Positions 8,792 through 16,719 of a DNA stretch of 44,253 bases are shown here, piece by piece. A program made the translations under genes and the position numbers. Source of the stretch: Phycisphaerae bacterium (lineage in GTDB: Bacteria > Planctomycetota > Phycisphaerae > UBA1845 > PWPN01); assembly GCA_030372985.1 (NCBI GenBank), contig JAUCQB010000182.1, forward strand, positions 1 to 44,253, written 5' to 3'. Under the pieces are notes generated by a model. It saw only the letters and a list, made by a program, of their open reading frames with translations. It was not told where the DNA came from and did not search any database. Numbering within the stretch: the first letter of the stretch is position 1; the number at the start of each line of letters is the position of its first letter.

Positions 8792-9307
8792 GTGGAACTG
8801 CCCGACGCGGAAGCGGTCAAGCTGGCGGCCAAGGGTGATGCCGACGCCTTCATGACGTTGGTTCAGCGATACCGCGCCCCGCTGATCGCTTACGTGCACG
8901 GCAAAACCCGGCGGCGTGACGAGGCCGAGGATCTGGCCCAGGAGGTCTTCTGCAAAGCATGGCAGCACCTGCCAGGGCTGAGGGAACCGGCGGCGTTCCC
9001 GGGGTGGCTGTTCAGGATGGCGCATAATGCGATCCTGACGGCGGCCCGGCGGCCTCGGCCGGCACAACTTGAAGACGATCCTGCGGACGGCAGCCCTGCC
9101 AGCAATGAGAACAGCGTCGAGGTTCACGCGGCCGTCGCGGCTTTGTCGGAGGAGTGCCGGATCACGGTTTCGCTTCGGCATTTTTCGGGGATGAGTACGG
9201 ATGAGGTCGCCAGAACACTGGGAATTCCGCCTGGGACCGTGCGAAGCCGATTGTCGCGGGCGTATGCCCAGCTTCGCCGGCGGCTCATCTCGCGTGTGGA
9301 GGTCTGA
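8792..9307 (+). CDS. ECF-type RNA polymerase sigma factor (sigma-70 family)
   Basis: 171 residues from GTG 8792, preceded by AGGGG (8781-8785); upstream in-frame starts (8771 TTG, 8696) lack as good a site. Region 2 is seen in RYRAPLIAYVHGKTRRRDEA, EDLAQEVFCKAW and GWLFRMAHNAI. Region 4 is the helix-turn-helix STDEVARTLGIPPGTVRSRL near the C-terminus. There is no region 1 or 3, as expected for extracytoplasmic-function factors. The stop is 3 bases before the GTG of a membrane-anchored DUF4139 protein, the usual position of an anti-sigma gene. It probably directs transcription in response to an envelope signal. Confidence 0.92.
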   Translation: MELPDAEAVKLAAKGDADAFMTLVQRYRAPLIAYVHGKTRRRDEAEDLAQEVFCKAWQHLPGLREPAAFPGWLFRMAHNAILTAARRPRPAQLEDDPADGSPASNENSVEVHAAVAALSEECRITVSLRHFSGMSTDEVARTLGIPPGTVRSRLSRAYAQLRRRLISRVEV

Positions 9308-9310
9308 TCG

Positions 9311-11023
9311 GTGTCCAGCGACCTGGATCGACAAGTCGAACAGCTTCTGGACCAGGCCGGGGCCGACGCCCAGCCCCGCCGGCCCTCCTGGGACCAGATG
9401 CGCGACCGGATCACGGCCACCCCGCAGGTCCGAGGCCGGCGGCTGGTCCTGCCCCGCCGGTTGGTGGCTGTCGTGGGGGTGGCGGCCATGATCGCGATTG
9501 TCGTCGGCATCATCTTCCACCTGCCCCTCGGCCCCATCGCCCAGGCCGGGAGCCCGCCGATCCGCGTGATCCAGAAAGACATCGAGCTCACCGTATTCAA
9601 CCAGTTCGAGAGCGATCGTCCGACGCTGTTCATGCCGACGTCGCCGCCCGTGGGCCAGCCGGTCAAAATGGGCATGGCCCTGGTGAAGGACCACCGCATC
9701 GTCATGAACCTGCAGCCGGGCGATAATCTGGTCTACTTCACGGATGTCGCGGCCACCATCGACCCGACCAGCGTGCGATTCTGGAGCGAAACCGACCCTG
9801 TCGGTACAAAGGTCGTCGAGCAGAACTTCGAGTATGACCTGGCGACCGCCGGGGCGATCCTCAAACGCTACCTCGACCGCAAGATCACCTGTGTGCTGAA
9901 GGACGGCAAGCAGCACGAAGGCTTCCTCTGCTCGCACGACGGGGACATCGTGCTGGCCGACAAGCCGCCGTCGGATTCGGGCGAGATGCGCAAGACCGAG
10001 TCGATCTCCCGCGATCAGATCCGGGCCGTGCAGATGCCCGATGTTCCCAAGGATCTGTTCGTCAAGCCTACCCTGGTCTGGAAGATCCGCACACAACGTC
10101 CAGGTCAGCATGAAACGACGCTCATGTACGCCTGCGGCCATGCCGACTGGCAGGCGGATTACGTGGTCGCGGTCACGCCCGGTGGCCGTGGGGAGAAGGA
10201 TCAGCTTGACCTGCAGGGCTGGGTGACCATCGATAACCGCACCGGCTCGACCTACAAGGACGCGGGGATCAAGCTGATCGCCGGCGACGTCAACCGGGTG
10301 CCGGATCCGTGGGCGATAGGTCCGTCAGTCCTTGGGGACATGCTATTCTCGATGAACGGGCCCGTCGTCGGCGCGAGAATCCTGGGACAGACCTCCTCCT
10401 CGAAGGAGTTCATCGAGAAAGCCTTCTTCGAATACCACTTGTACACGCTCTCGGCCCCCAGCACGCTGAAGGATCAGCAGATCAAGCAACTCAAGCTGCT
10501 CAAGGCTGAGGGTGCCAAGGCAATTCGGCGCTATGTCTTCGATTCGCCGCCGGGCACTGATGAGACTCAGCGGCAGGTGGCCGTCGTGCTTGAGTTCAAA
10601 AACGAGAAGGACAACAAGCTGGGCATGCCGCTGCCCAAGGGACGGGTCCGTGTCATGCAGCGGGATCCGGACGGCGACATGCAGTTGATCAACACCGCCG
10701 AGATCGACCACACCGCCAAGGATGAGGAGATGAAGCTGACTGTCGGGACGGCGTTCGACGTGGCTGCCGAGCGGGCGGAGATGAACATGACACGACCGGG
10801 CCACCGGCAGGAGACCCGAACCATCCGACTGCGGATGCACAACCACAAGGCCGAACCGATCGAGGCCCGCTTCGTCGAGCGGCTGGTGCCGAATCGGAAT
10901 TGGGAGATCACGCTGACAAGCAACCCGTGGACGCGCGAGGATGTGAGCACGATTCACTTTGATTTCACGCTGGAACCTGACGCGGAAAAGGAAATCACAT
11001 ACACGGTGGATTACCAATGGTGA
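9311..11023 (+). CDS. Membrane-anchored DUF4139-like protein, possible anti-sigma partner
   Basis: 570 residues from GTG 9311 with GGAGG about 8 bases upstream. Residues 1-47 are charged and cytoplasmic, about 48-72 form one transmembrane helix (LVAVVGVAAMIAIVVGIIF), and the rest would be extracytoplasmic. The large domain shares the pattern of the next two genes: LTVFNQ, VVEQNFEYDL, KPTLVWKI, GWVTIDNRTGSTYKDAGIKL, IKQLKLL, LGMPLPKGRVRVM and a YTVDYQW ending, which matches DUF4139-type proteins. Position directly after an ECF sigma gene and topology like an anti-sigma factor suggest it controls that sigma factor. It lacks the zinc-binding HxxxCxxC motif of ZAS anti-sigma factors, so the regulatory role is inferred from context only. 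Confidence 0.72.
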   Translation: MSSDLDRQVEQLLDQAGADAQPRRPSWDQMRDRITATPQVRGRRLVLPRRLVAVVGVAAMIAIVVGIIFHLPLGPIAQAGSPPIRVIQKDIELTVFNQFESDRPTLFMPTSPPVGQPVKMGMALVKDHRIVMNLQPGDNLVYFTDVAATIDPTSVRFWSETDPVGTKVVEQNFEYDLATAGAILKRYLDRKITCVLKDGKQHEGFLCSHDGDIVLADKPPSDSGEMRKTESISRDQIRAVQMPDVPKDLFVKPTLVWKIRTQRPGQHETTLMYACGHADWQADYVVAVTPGGRGEKDQLDLQGWVTIDNRTGSTYKDAGIKLIAGDVNRVPDPWAIGPSVLGDMLFSMNGPVVGARILGQTSSSKEFIEKAFFEYHLYTLSAPSTLKDQQIKQLKLLKAEGAKAIRRYVFDSPPGTDETQRQVAVVLEFKNEKDNKLGMPLPKGRVRVMQRDPDGDMQLINTAEIDHTAKDEEMKLTVGTAFDVAAERAEMNMTRPGHRQETRTIRLRMHNHKAEPIEARFVERLVPNRNWEITLTSNPWTREDVSTIHFDFTLEPDAEKEITYTVDYQW

Positions 11024-11058
11024 CACGTTCAGAACACGAGACGCATCGCGATTTCCTT

Positions 11059-11198
11059 CCCCCCTTACCAGGGGGGGATCGCTTTCTTCCCCCCTAAACA
11101 CGGGGGGATAAAGGGGGGTCGGCACCCTGCTCTCCTACCCCCCCCTGCCCCCCCTTGGTAAGGGGGGGAGAAGGACACCCCCCGTTGGTTAGGGGGGG
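11059..11198. repeat. Four C-tract/G-tract palindromic repeats
   Basis: Four imperfect inverted repeats of the form C6-7, a 6-7 base A/T-richer centre, G6-7 lie within 140 bases: CCCCCCTTACCAGGGGGGG (about 11059-11077), a TAAACAC-centred copy (about 11089-11107), a TTGGTAA-centred copy (about 11149-11168) and a GTTGGTTA-centred copy (about 11178-11197). Each could form a hairpin, and the G runs could form quadruplexes. They look like a dispersed palindromic element, not coding sequence. Confidence 0.8.
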
Positions 11199-12849
11199 AG
11201 AGAGACTCCGCTCGGCCCGGAGCTTCTTCCGCTCGGCCCGGAATCCTTTCCGGGCCGTATCTCGCGGCGGAATCCCTTCCGCATTCGGTGAGAATGAGGA
11301 TAGGAATCCTCCACGCAAGAGGCCCCAGAAAGGATTCTGCGGCCAGCGAGCAACCCGTCTGCACTGCTCACAGAGCAGTGGCACACCGAGGGCTACCCGT
11401 CTGCACTGCTCGCAGAGCAGTGGCACACGGGGACAGAGCAACGGTACACGGAGAGCCACCGGGCCAACCCTGGCCCTGCTGGCGGTTCTGCTGGGAGCAC
11501 CCCTCGCATCAGCCCAGACGACACAGCCTGCGGACTTGACGGAAGGCGTCGGCCTGACGGTCTACAACCAGGATTTCGCCATCGTCCGCGAACGGCGGAC
11601 GATGCCGCTGGCGGCCGGGCGGTCGGAGGTGAAATTCAAGGACGTGGCCGCGACCATTGTGGCCGACACGGTGCATTTCCTGAGCCTCAGGCCGGCCGGT
11701 GATGCCACGGTCATCGAGCAGAACTACGAGTTCGACCTGGTCAGCGCCAACAAGCTGCTGGACAAGTACATCGACAAGGACATCGGCCTGATCACCCGCG
11801 ATGGAAGCCTGATCGAGGGCAAACTGATGAGCTTCGACGACGGCCAGGTTGTCCTGGCGGCCAAGGACGGGATTCAGATGGTCCCGCGGGGCAAGAACGT
11901 CCGCGACATCCGCTTCTCGGCCCTGCCCGGTGGCCTGCTGACCCGCCCGACGCTGGTCTGGCTGGTCAACGCCAAGCAGGCCGGCGATCACCTGGTCGAG
12001 GTCTCGTACCGAGCCAACGGGGTCAACTGGCGGGTGGACTACCGGGCGCTGGCCGATGCCGACGGCAAGATGCTCGACCTGTCGGGCTGGGTGACCATCG
12101 ACAACCGCTCCGGGCGGACCTACGAGGACGCCCGCCTCAAGCTGATGGCCGGCGAGGTGCACGTGGTCAAGAAACAGGAAGACCGGCTCAGAGGTAGATA
12201 CGCTCTGGGGTTCGAGGCGGCGCCAGCCGCCGGCCGCCCGGCGTTCGAGGAGAAGGCTTTCGCTGAATACCACCTCTACGAACTGTCACGCCCGGCAACG
12301 ATCAAGGACCAGCAGGTCAAGCAGATCGAGTTGATCAACATCGAGCAGATCCCCGTAACGCGAAAGTACCAGTATCGCGGCGAAGGGGACAACGTGCACG
12401 TGCTCCTGGAGTTCAAGAACGCCAAGGAGACGCGCGAAGGACTGGGCATCCCGCTGCCCAAGGGACCGATCCGCGTGTACCAGATGGATGCCGACAAGCA
12501 GAACGAGTTCATCGGCTTGGACTCCATCGAGCACACCCCCAAGAACGAGGACATCAAGATCAGGATCGGCACGGCCTTTGACATCAAGGGCGAACGGGTG
12601 CAGACGACCCTGAAGAAGCCCGGCGAGCGCGTCGAGGACAAGGACTGGCGGATCCGCCTGAGAAACCACAAGGACCAGCCGGTGAAGGTCGAGGTGCTCG
12701 AACGACTCGAGGTCGGTGGCCGCAACTGGGAGATCCGCGAAGCCAGTCACGAATGGAAGAAGAAGGATTTCCAGACGATCACCTTTGAGGTGAACGTGCC
12801 CGCCAACGGCGAGGTCACGATCACCTATAGCGTGGAGTACACATGGTGA
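11155..12849 (+). CDS. Secreted DUF4139-domain protein, paralogue 2, with repeat-derived 5' end
   Basis: The open frame begins at TTG 11155 (564 residues), but its first roughly 100 codons lie in palindromic and tandem repeats and are low-complexity Arg/Ser peptides. The natural protein appears to begin near 11440-11465, where RRATGPTLALLAVLLGAPL and ASAQ make a signal peptide; no ATG, GTG or TTG is in frame there. The mature part carries the DUF4139-type pattern: LTVYNQDFAIVRERR, VIEQNYEFDL, LTRPTLVWLVNAKQAGDH, GWVTIDNRSGRTYEDARLKL, IKDQQVKQIELI, LGIPLPKGPIRVYQ, ending TITYSVEYTW. It is a close paralogue of the next gene and a more distant one of the preceding gene. It may start at the TTG, use a non-standard start, or have lost its start to repeat insertion. 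Confidence 0.75.
   Translation: MVRGGEGHPPLVRGGERLRSARSFFRSARNPFRAVSRGGIPSAFGENEDRNPPRKRPQKGFCGQRATRLHCSQSSGTPRATRLHCSQSSGTRGQSNGTRRATGPTLALLAVLLGAPLASAQTTQPADLTEGVGLTVYNQDFAIVRERRTMPLAAGRSEVKFKDVAATIVADTVHFLSLRPAGDATVIEQNYEFDLVSANKLLDKYIDKDIGLITRDGSLIEGKLMSFDDGQVVLAAKDGIQMVPRGKNVRDIRFSALPGGLLTRPTLVWLVNAKQAGDHLVEVSYRANGVNWRVDYRALADADGKMLDLSGWVTIDNRSGRTYEDARLKLMAGEVHVVKKQEDRLRGRYALGFEAAPAAGRPAFEEKAFAEYHLYELSRPATIKDQQVKQIELINIEQIPVTRKYQYRGEGDNVHVLLEFKNAKETREGLGIPLPKGPIRVYQMDADKQNEFIGLDSIEHTPKNEDIKIRIGTAFDIKGERVQTTLKKPGERVEDKDWRIRLRNHKDQPVKVEVLERLEVGGRNWEIREASHEWKKKDFQTITFEVNVPANGEVTITYSVEYTW
11207..11282. repeat. Direct and inverted repeats around TCCGCTCGGCCCGGA
   Basis: TCCGCTCGGCCCGGA occurs at 11207-11221 and again at 11228-11242. 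It is followed by a perfect 9-base inverted repeat GGCCCGGAA / TTCCGGGCC (11235-11243, 11248-11256) and a 6-base one, GCGGAA / TTCCGC (11267-11272, 11277-11282). With the neighbouring elements this makes a repeat mosaic of about 380 bases. Confidence 0.7.
11353..11436. repeat. Tandem 42-base repeat with internal hairpin
   Basis: Two copies (11353-11394 and 11395-11436) begin ACCCGTCTGCACTGCTC. Each contains the palindrome CACTGCTC-3 bases-GAGCAGTG (11362-11380 and 11404-11422). As 42 is a multiple of three, the repeat stays in frame and encodes RLHCSQSSGT twice in the long reading of the second DUF4139 gene. A degraded third unit may run to about 11455. Confidence 0.85.
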
Positions 12850-12902
12850 GAAGGTAGGGCATGGTCGGAGTCGCCAAAGGCGACGGAGACCTGCCGATTG
12901 TG

Positions 12903-12932
12903 GGTTCGGGGTTCAGTATTCAGGATTCAGGA
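12903..12932. repeat. Heptanucleotide repeat, consensus G-A/G-TTC-A/G-G
   Basis: Four period-7 units in a row: GGTTCGG, GGTTCAG, TATTCAG, GATTCAG, then GA. It lies between DUF4139 paralogues 2 and 3 and just before a second heptamer array. Confidence 0.75.
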
Positions 12933-12933
12933 G

Positions 12934-12972
12934 AGCCAAGAGCTAAAAGCTAACAGCTAAGAGCTAATAGCT
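12934..12972. repeat. Heptanucleotide repeat AGCTAAN
   Basis: AGCCAAG (12934-12940) is followed by AGCTAAA, AGCTAAC, AGCTAAG, AGCTAAT and AGCT. The first six bases are constant in the last four full units, while the seventh takes all four bases in turn. It ends 12 bases before the ribosome-binding site of the third DUF4139 gene. Confidence 0.85.
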
Positions 12973-12996
12973 TCCAAAGATTTGGAGAGCATCATC

Positions 12997-14457
12997 ATGA
13001 CACGTCGCACATTCGAACTACTCATCACCGTGACCGTCGCCATCCCGGCCTTCGCTCAGGAGTCCGCCAAGCCGGAGGCGGGCGTGAGGCTGACCGTCTA
13101 CAACGACAACCACGCCCTGGTGAAAGACCGGCGCATGCTCGATGAGCCGCTCAAGGCGGGGATCAACCTCATCCGCTTCCGCGACGTAGCCAGCACTATC
13201 GACGCTACCAGCGTGTACTTCCGCTCGCTGACCGACGCGTTGGCCTCGGTGGTCGAGCAGAACTACGAGTTCGACCTGGTCAACGCCGACAAGTTGCTCC
13301 GCAAGTACATCGACAAGCCGATCACCGCCCACACGGCCGACGGCCAGGTGTACGAGGGCACCCTGATGAGCTTCGACCAGCGACAACTGGTGCTGGCCAA
13401 GGACAGGGAGAAGGGCCCGATCTTCATGGTCGAACGTGGCGAGAACATCAAACGCATCCAGTTCAGCTCGCTGCCCGAGGGCCTGCTGACCCGCCCGACG
13501 CTGGTCTGGGAGCTGGCCACCGGCAAGGAGGGCAAGCACACCGTCGAGGTCAGCTACATCGCCAACAACATCCGGTGGCGGGCGGACTACAACCTCGTTC
13601 TGAACCCCGATGACACCAAGATCGACGTCTCCGGCTGGGTGACCCTCGAAAACAACACCGGCACGGCCTACAAGGATGCGGCGGTCAAGCTGCTGGCCGG
13701 CGACCCGAGGATCGATTTCCGCAACTTCAACTTCGGCTTCGGCCAGGACTACTACAAGATCATGATGACCAAGCTCGCCCCGACAACGCAGAAGGGCGAC
13801 GACGTCAGCCGGGCGTTCGGCGAGTACCGGATGTACACGCTGCCCGAGGCCACCACGGTCAACAACAACCAGATCAAGCAGATCGAGCTGATCAACACGC
13901 CCGGCGTGGCGGTGACCAAGACCTTCCTGTACGACGGTGCGAAGATGCAGTGGCAGTGGATCGGCTGGTACGAGGACCCCGGCTTCGGCCGCGAGGAGAA
14001 CAAGAAGGTCAACGTTCTGATCGAGATCGAAAACCGGGCCGATCGCAACCTGGGCATCGCCCTGCCCAAGGGCAAGTGCCGGGTGTACAAGAAAGACACC
14101 GACGGGGCGCTGGAATTCATTGGCGAAGACCAGATCGACCACACCTCGCGCGACGAGCGGGTGGTGCTCTACATCGGCGACGCCTTCGATATCGTCGGCG
14201 AGCGCAAGCAGACCGACTTCCGCAAGATCTCCAGGACCGTGTTCGAGGAGGCCTTCGAGATCAAGGTCCGCAACCACAAGAAGGAAGCGGTGACGGTCAA
14301 GGTTCTCGAGAAGCTCTACCGGTGGAGCGAGTGGGAGATCATCAAGAAGAGTTCGGATTTCGAGAAGCTCAACTCGCGAACGGTGATCTTCCCCGTCGAA
14401 ATCAAGCCCGACGGCGAGGCGGTGGTCACCTACCGGGTAAGATATCGGCATCCCTAA
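12997..14457 (+). CDS. Secreted DUF4139-domain protein, paralogue 3
   Basis: 486 residues from ATG 12997, preceded by GGAGAG (12984-12989); a TTG at 12982 would overlap that site. The N-terminus TRRTFELLITVTVAIPAFAQ is a signal peptide. The body repeats the paralogue pattern: LTVYNDNHALVKDRR, VVEQNYEFDLVNADKLL, LLTRPTLVWELATGKEGKH, GWVTLENNTGTAYKDAAVKL, NNQIKQIELINTPGVAVTK, LGIALPKGKCRVYKKD, ending VVTYRVRYRHP. It is similar along most of its length to paralogue 2, which points to local duplication. It would be periplasmic or surface located. No enzyme motif was seen, and its function is unknown. Confidence 0.82.
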   Translation: MTRRTFELLITVTVAIPAFAQESAKPEAGVRLTVYNDNHALVKDRRMLDEPLKAGINLIRFRDVASTIDATSVYFRSLTDALASVVEQNYEFDLVNADKLLRKYIDKPITAHTADGQVYEGTLMSFDQRQLVLAKDREKGPIFMVERGENIKRIQFSSLPEGLLTRPTLVWELATGKEGKHTVEVSYIANNIRWRADYNLVLNPDDTKIDVSGWVTLENNTGTAYKDAAVKLLAGDPRIDFRNFNFGFGQDYYKIMMTKLAPTTQKGDDVSRAFGEYRMYTLPEATTVNNNQIKQIELINTPGVAVTKTFLYDGAKMQWQWIGWYEDPGFGREENKKVNVLIEIENRADRNLGIALPKGKCRVYKKDTDGALEFIGEDQIDHTSRDERVVLYIGDAFDIVGERKQTDFRKISRTVFEEAFEIKVRNHKKEAVTVKVLEKLYRWSEWEIIKKSSDFEKLNSRTVIFPVEIKPDGEAVVTYRVRYRHP

Positions 14458-14531
14458 GGGATCACCCTGCTCCTGGTCACGATTCGGGCCACTCTGCCAC
14501 CTCTCCTCTCGGCGCAGGCCGCCTGAGCATC

Positions 14532-14537
14532 TATAAT
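14532..14537 (+). promoter_or_regulatory. Consensus -10 box upstream of the folD-like gene
   Basis: A perfect TATAAT stands 44 bases before the ATG in otherwise GC-rich sequence. No good -35 box lies at 16-18 bases, so this is a half-supported promoter. It suggests the folD-like gene is not only transcribed from the DUF4139 cluster. Confidence 0.4.
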
Positions 14538-14581
14538 CGCACCTTCCACAAGCACCGGTGATCCTGCCGGGTGGAGGAGCC

Positions 14582-15523
14582 ATGGCAGCAATGATCATTG
14601 ACGGCAAGAGGCTCGCCGAGCGCATACGGGCGGACACTCGGCAGCAGGTGAAGATCATGGCGTCCGAGGGGCACCGCCCCAAGCTCGCGGCGATCATCGT
14701 CGGCGAGCCGGCCGCGGGCATGGTCTACGCCCGCTCGCAGGCCCGACAATGCGCGGACATGGGCATCGAGTATGAGCTGGTCCAGACACCCTCCACGTGC
14801 GGTACCGGGTGTATCTGCGAACAAATCGACCGGCTGAATCGCGACGACAGCGTCACCGGCATCATGCTGCATTTGCCGTTGCCCCCGCAGATCGACGCCC
14901 CTTCGGTGCAGTATCGCATCGACCCCTATAAGGACGTGGAGGGCGTGAACCCGGCGAACATCGGCATGGTTTTCTACGGCCGGCCGATCATCGCACCCTG
15001 TACCGCCCTGGCGGTCGTCGAGCTGATCAAAGAGACCGGCATGCAGCTCCGCGGAGCCAACGCGGTGGTCGTCGGCCAGGGTGCCATCGTGGGTTTGCCT
15101 ATTAGCGTTTTCCTCCTCCAGCAGTTCGCCACCGTCACCGGCTGCCACGTGGCCACCCGCGACCTGGCGGCCCACACCCGGCAGGCGGACCTGCTCGTCG
15201 TCGCGGTCGGTAAGGCCGGGCTGATCGGTGCCGAGCACGTCAAACCGGGAGCGGTGGTGATCGATGTCGGAATCAACCGCGTACAAACCATCGGCGGGGA
15301 CGGCAAGGCCGTCTCCAAGACGGTTGGCGACGTCGATTGTGACGCCGTCTGCCGGGTCGCGTCGGCCGTTACCCCCGTGCCCGGCGGCGTCGGCCCGGTA
15401 ACCGTCGCCATGCTGCTGCGAAACACGGTCGAGGCCACCCGAAAACAGTTGGCCCGGCGGCGAGGGACGAATCCCCAGAGCACCACTGGACAATCCTCAT
15501 GCGCGGCATCCTTGAATCTCTGA
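14582..15523 (+). CDS. folD: FolD-like methylenetetrahydrofolate dehydrogenase/cyclohydrolase with altered active site
   Basis: 313 residues from ATG 14582, which follows GGAGGAG. FolD interconverts methylene-, methenyl- and formyl-tetrahydrofolate. Family landmarks are IIDGKRLAERIR, YARSQARQC, LPLPPQIDAP, KDVEGVNPANIG, PCTALAVVELI, the Rossmann motif VVVGQGAIVGLPIS, ADLLVVAVGKAGLI, VVIDVGINRV and TPVPGGVGPVTVAMLL. Against E. coli FolD the catalytic lysine (YVASK) is replaced by Gln53, the Gln of VQLPLP by His97, and KDVDG reads KDVEG. The general fold is intact, so this is divergence and not decay. In the human enzyme a Lys-to-Gln change at this position is known to abolish cyclohydrolase while sparing dehydrogenase. 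It overlaps the next gene by 25 bases. Confidence 0.88.
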   Translation: MAAMIIDGKRLAERIRADTRQQVKIMASEGHRPKLAAIIVGEPAAGMVYARSQARQCADMGIEYELVQTPSTCGTGCICEQIDRLNRDDSVTGIMLHLPLPPQIDAPSVQYRIDPYKDVEGVNPANIGMVFYGRPIIAPCTALAVVELIKETGMQLRGANAVVVGQGAIVGLPISVFLLQQFATVTGCHVATRDLAAHTRQADLLVVAVGKAGLIGAEHVKPGAVVIDVGINRVQTIGGDGKAVSKTVGDVDCDAVCRVASAVTPVPGGVGPVTVAMLLRNTVEATRKQLARRRGTNPQSTTGQSSCAASLNL

Positions 15524-16719
15524 CTCCGCGAACCGTTTTCTCGGTTCTCGCCGCTCTGCTGTTCTTGACGTCGGTGTTTTCCGATCGCGCTGTTGCCGAG
15601 CAGTTGACGGAAAGCCGCCCAGCAGCACCAACGCCCCAACCCAGGATCGTGGACTATCAGCGCGGGGTGCGCATCAACTGGCAAAATCGAGAGGCGGAGT
15701 TGGACGGGCAAGTCGTCTTGCGCGAGGGAGCGCTTGAACTATTCGCTTGCTCGCCGCTGACACGCGAACACGAAAGCATCGTGTGCATTGATGCCCGCCC
15801 TCTGCACGTCTTCCAGGCACTTGGGCTGATCGGCTTGACTCCCGGGAGACCAAGCGACTTTGACCCCGATACCGGCCGCTATTACCCCGCCAGCGGCGAT
15901 CCCGTGGAGATCGATGTCCAGTATCTTCAGAATGGGCGAATCCGGCGCGAGCCGATCGAGAGATGGATGCGTCGTGCCAAGCCGGGTGACAAGCCGGGAA
16001 GCGGCTCCGACCTCGAACCTCAGCCCTGGGTCTTTGCCGGATCATACGCGACCGAGAATGGGACCTTCGCGGCCGACCCGGAAGGCACCGTCATCTCCGT
16101 GGTTGACTTCGGCAGTTCGATTGTCGCTCTGCAGGACTACCACTCCGACAGTAACGCCGAATTGTGGCTGGTGCCGGCGACGGAACGCGTCCCCCCCCTC
16201 TACACCCGCTGTACGCTGATTCTTCGGCATGGGCCGGTGCGTATGCGACTCGATTCGGCTGGGCGGGTCGAGATATCCCAGAGGATGATGACCATGGCCG
16301 AGGCAAGCCGGACCATTCAGCGAATTCGGGGTGAAAACCCGAACGTCCGATTCCGGCTCACGATCGATCCGCAATGCCCTGCTGACCGTGAGACCGGATT
16401 CCGCACGCTCCTGGATCGGCTCACAGTTCCCGCAGAATCGATCATTATCACCCGGCCGTCCACCTCGCGCCCGGCCGATCACGATCCGCAGGCGATGCCT
16501 CGTTGGCTTCGCGAAACGGCTTCATCAGCCGCCGAGACCTCAACGACGCAACCCGCCTGGGCCGCAGCGGCTCACAAGGTCCTCGCCGAGTTGGTTACCC
16601 GCACACGAATCTTCCAAGCCAGGACCGAGGATTGGGCCGGTTATCTGGAGCAGCTCGGTTCCGGCCTCGGCACGATGCCGATCACCGCAACCGCGCCAAA
16701 TACGCAGCCAAATCAATGA
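15499..16719 (+). CDS. YdjY-domain secreted protein
   Basis: 406 residues with a signal peptide at about 1-33 (TVFSVLAALLFLTSVFS, then AVAEQ). The core REGALELFACSPLTREHESI, CIDARPLHVFQALGLIGLTPG is the pattern of YdjY-domain proteins, which are common in planctomycetes and of unknown function. The C-terminal half has a segment of biopolymer-transport-like character (ASRTIQRIRGENPNVRFRL) and a Thr/Pro-rich linker near 330-350. It starts inside the end of the folD-like gene (25-base overlap), so the two are translated from the same message. It is probably periplasmic. Confidence 0.75.
   Translation: MRGILESLTPRTVFSVLAALLFLTSVFSDRAVAEQLTESRPAAPTPQPRIVDYQRGVRINWQNREAELDGQVVLREGALELFACSPLTREHESIVCIDARPLHVFQALGLIGLTPGRPSDFDPDTGRYYPASGDPVEIDVQYLQNGRIRREPIERWMRRAKPGDKPGSGSDLEPQPWVFAGSYATENGTFAADPEGTVISVVDFGSSIVALQDYHSDSNAELWLVPATERVPPLYTRCTLILRHGPVRMRLDSAGRVEISQRMMTMAEASRTIQRIRGENPNVRFRLTIDPQCPADRETGFRTLLDRLTVPAESIIITRPSTSRPADHDPQAMPRWLRETASSAAETSTTQPAWAAAAHKVLAELVTRTRIFQARTEDWAGYLEQLGSGLGTMPITATAPNTQPNQ

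Noticed and set aside
11353..11436. CRISPR-like array from the tandem 42-base repeat
   Set aside because: There are only two units in direct tandem with no spacers, the repeat contains a strong palindrome, and no cas gene is present.
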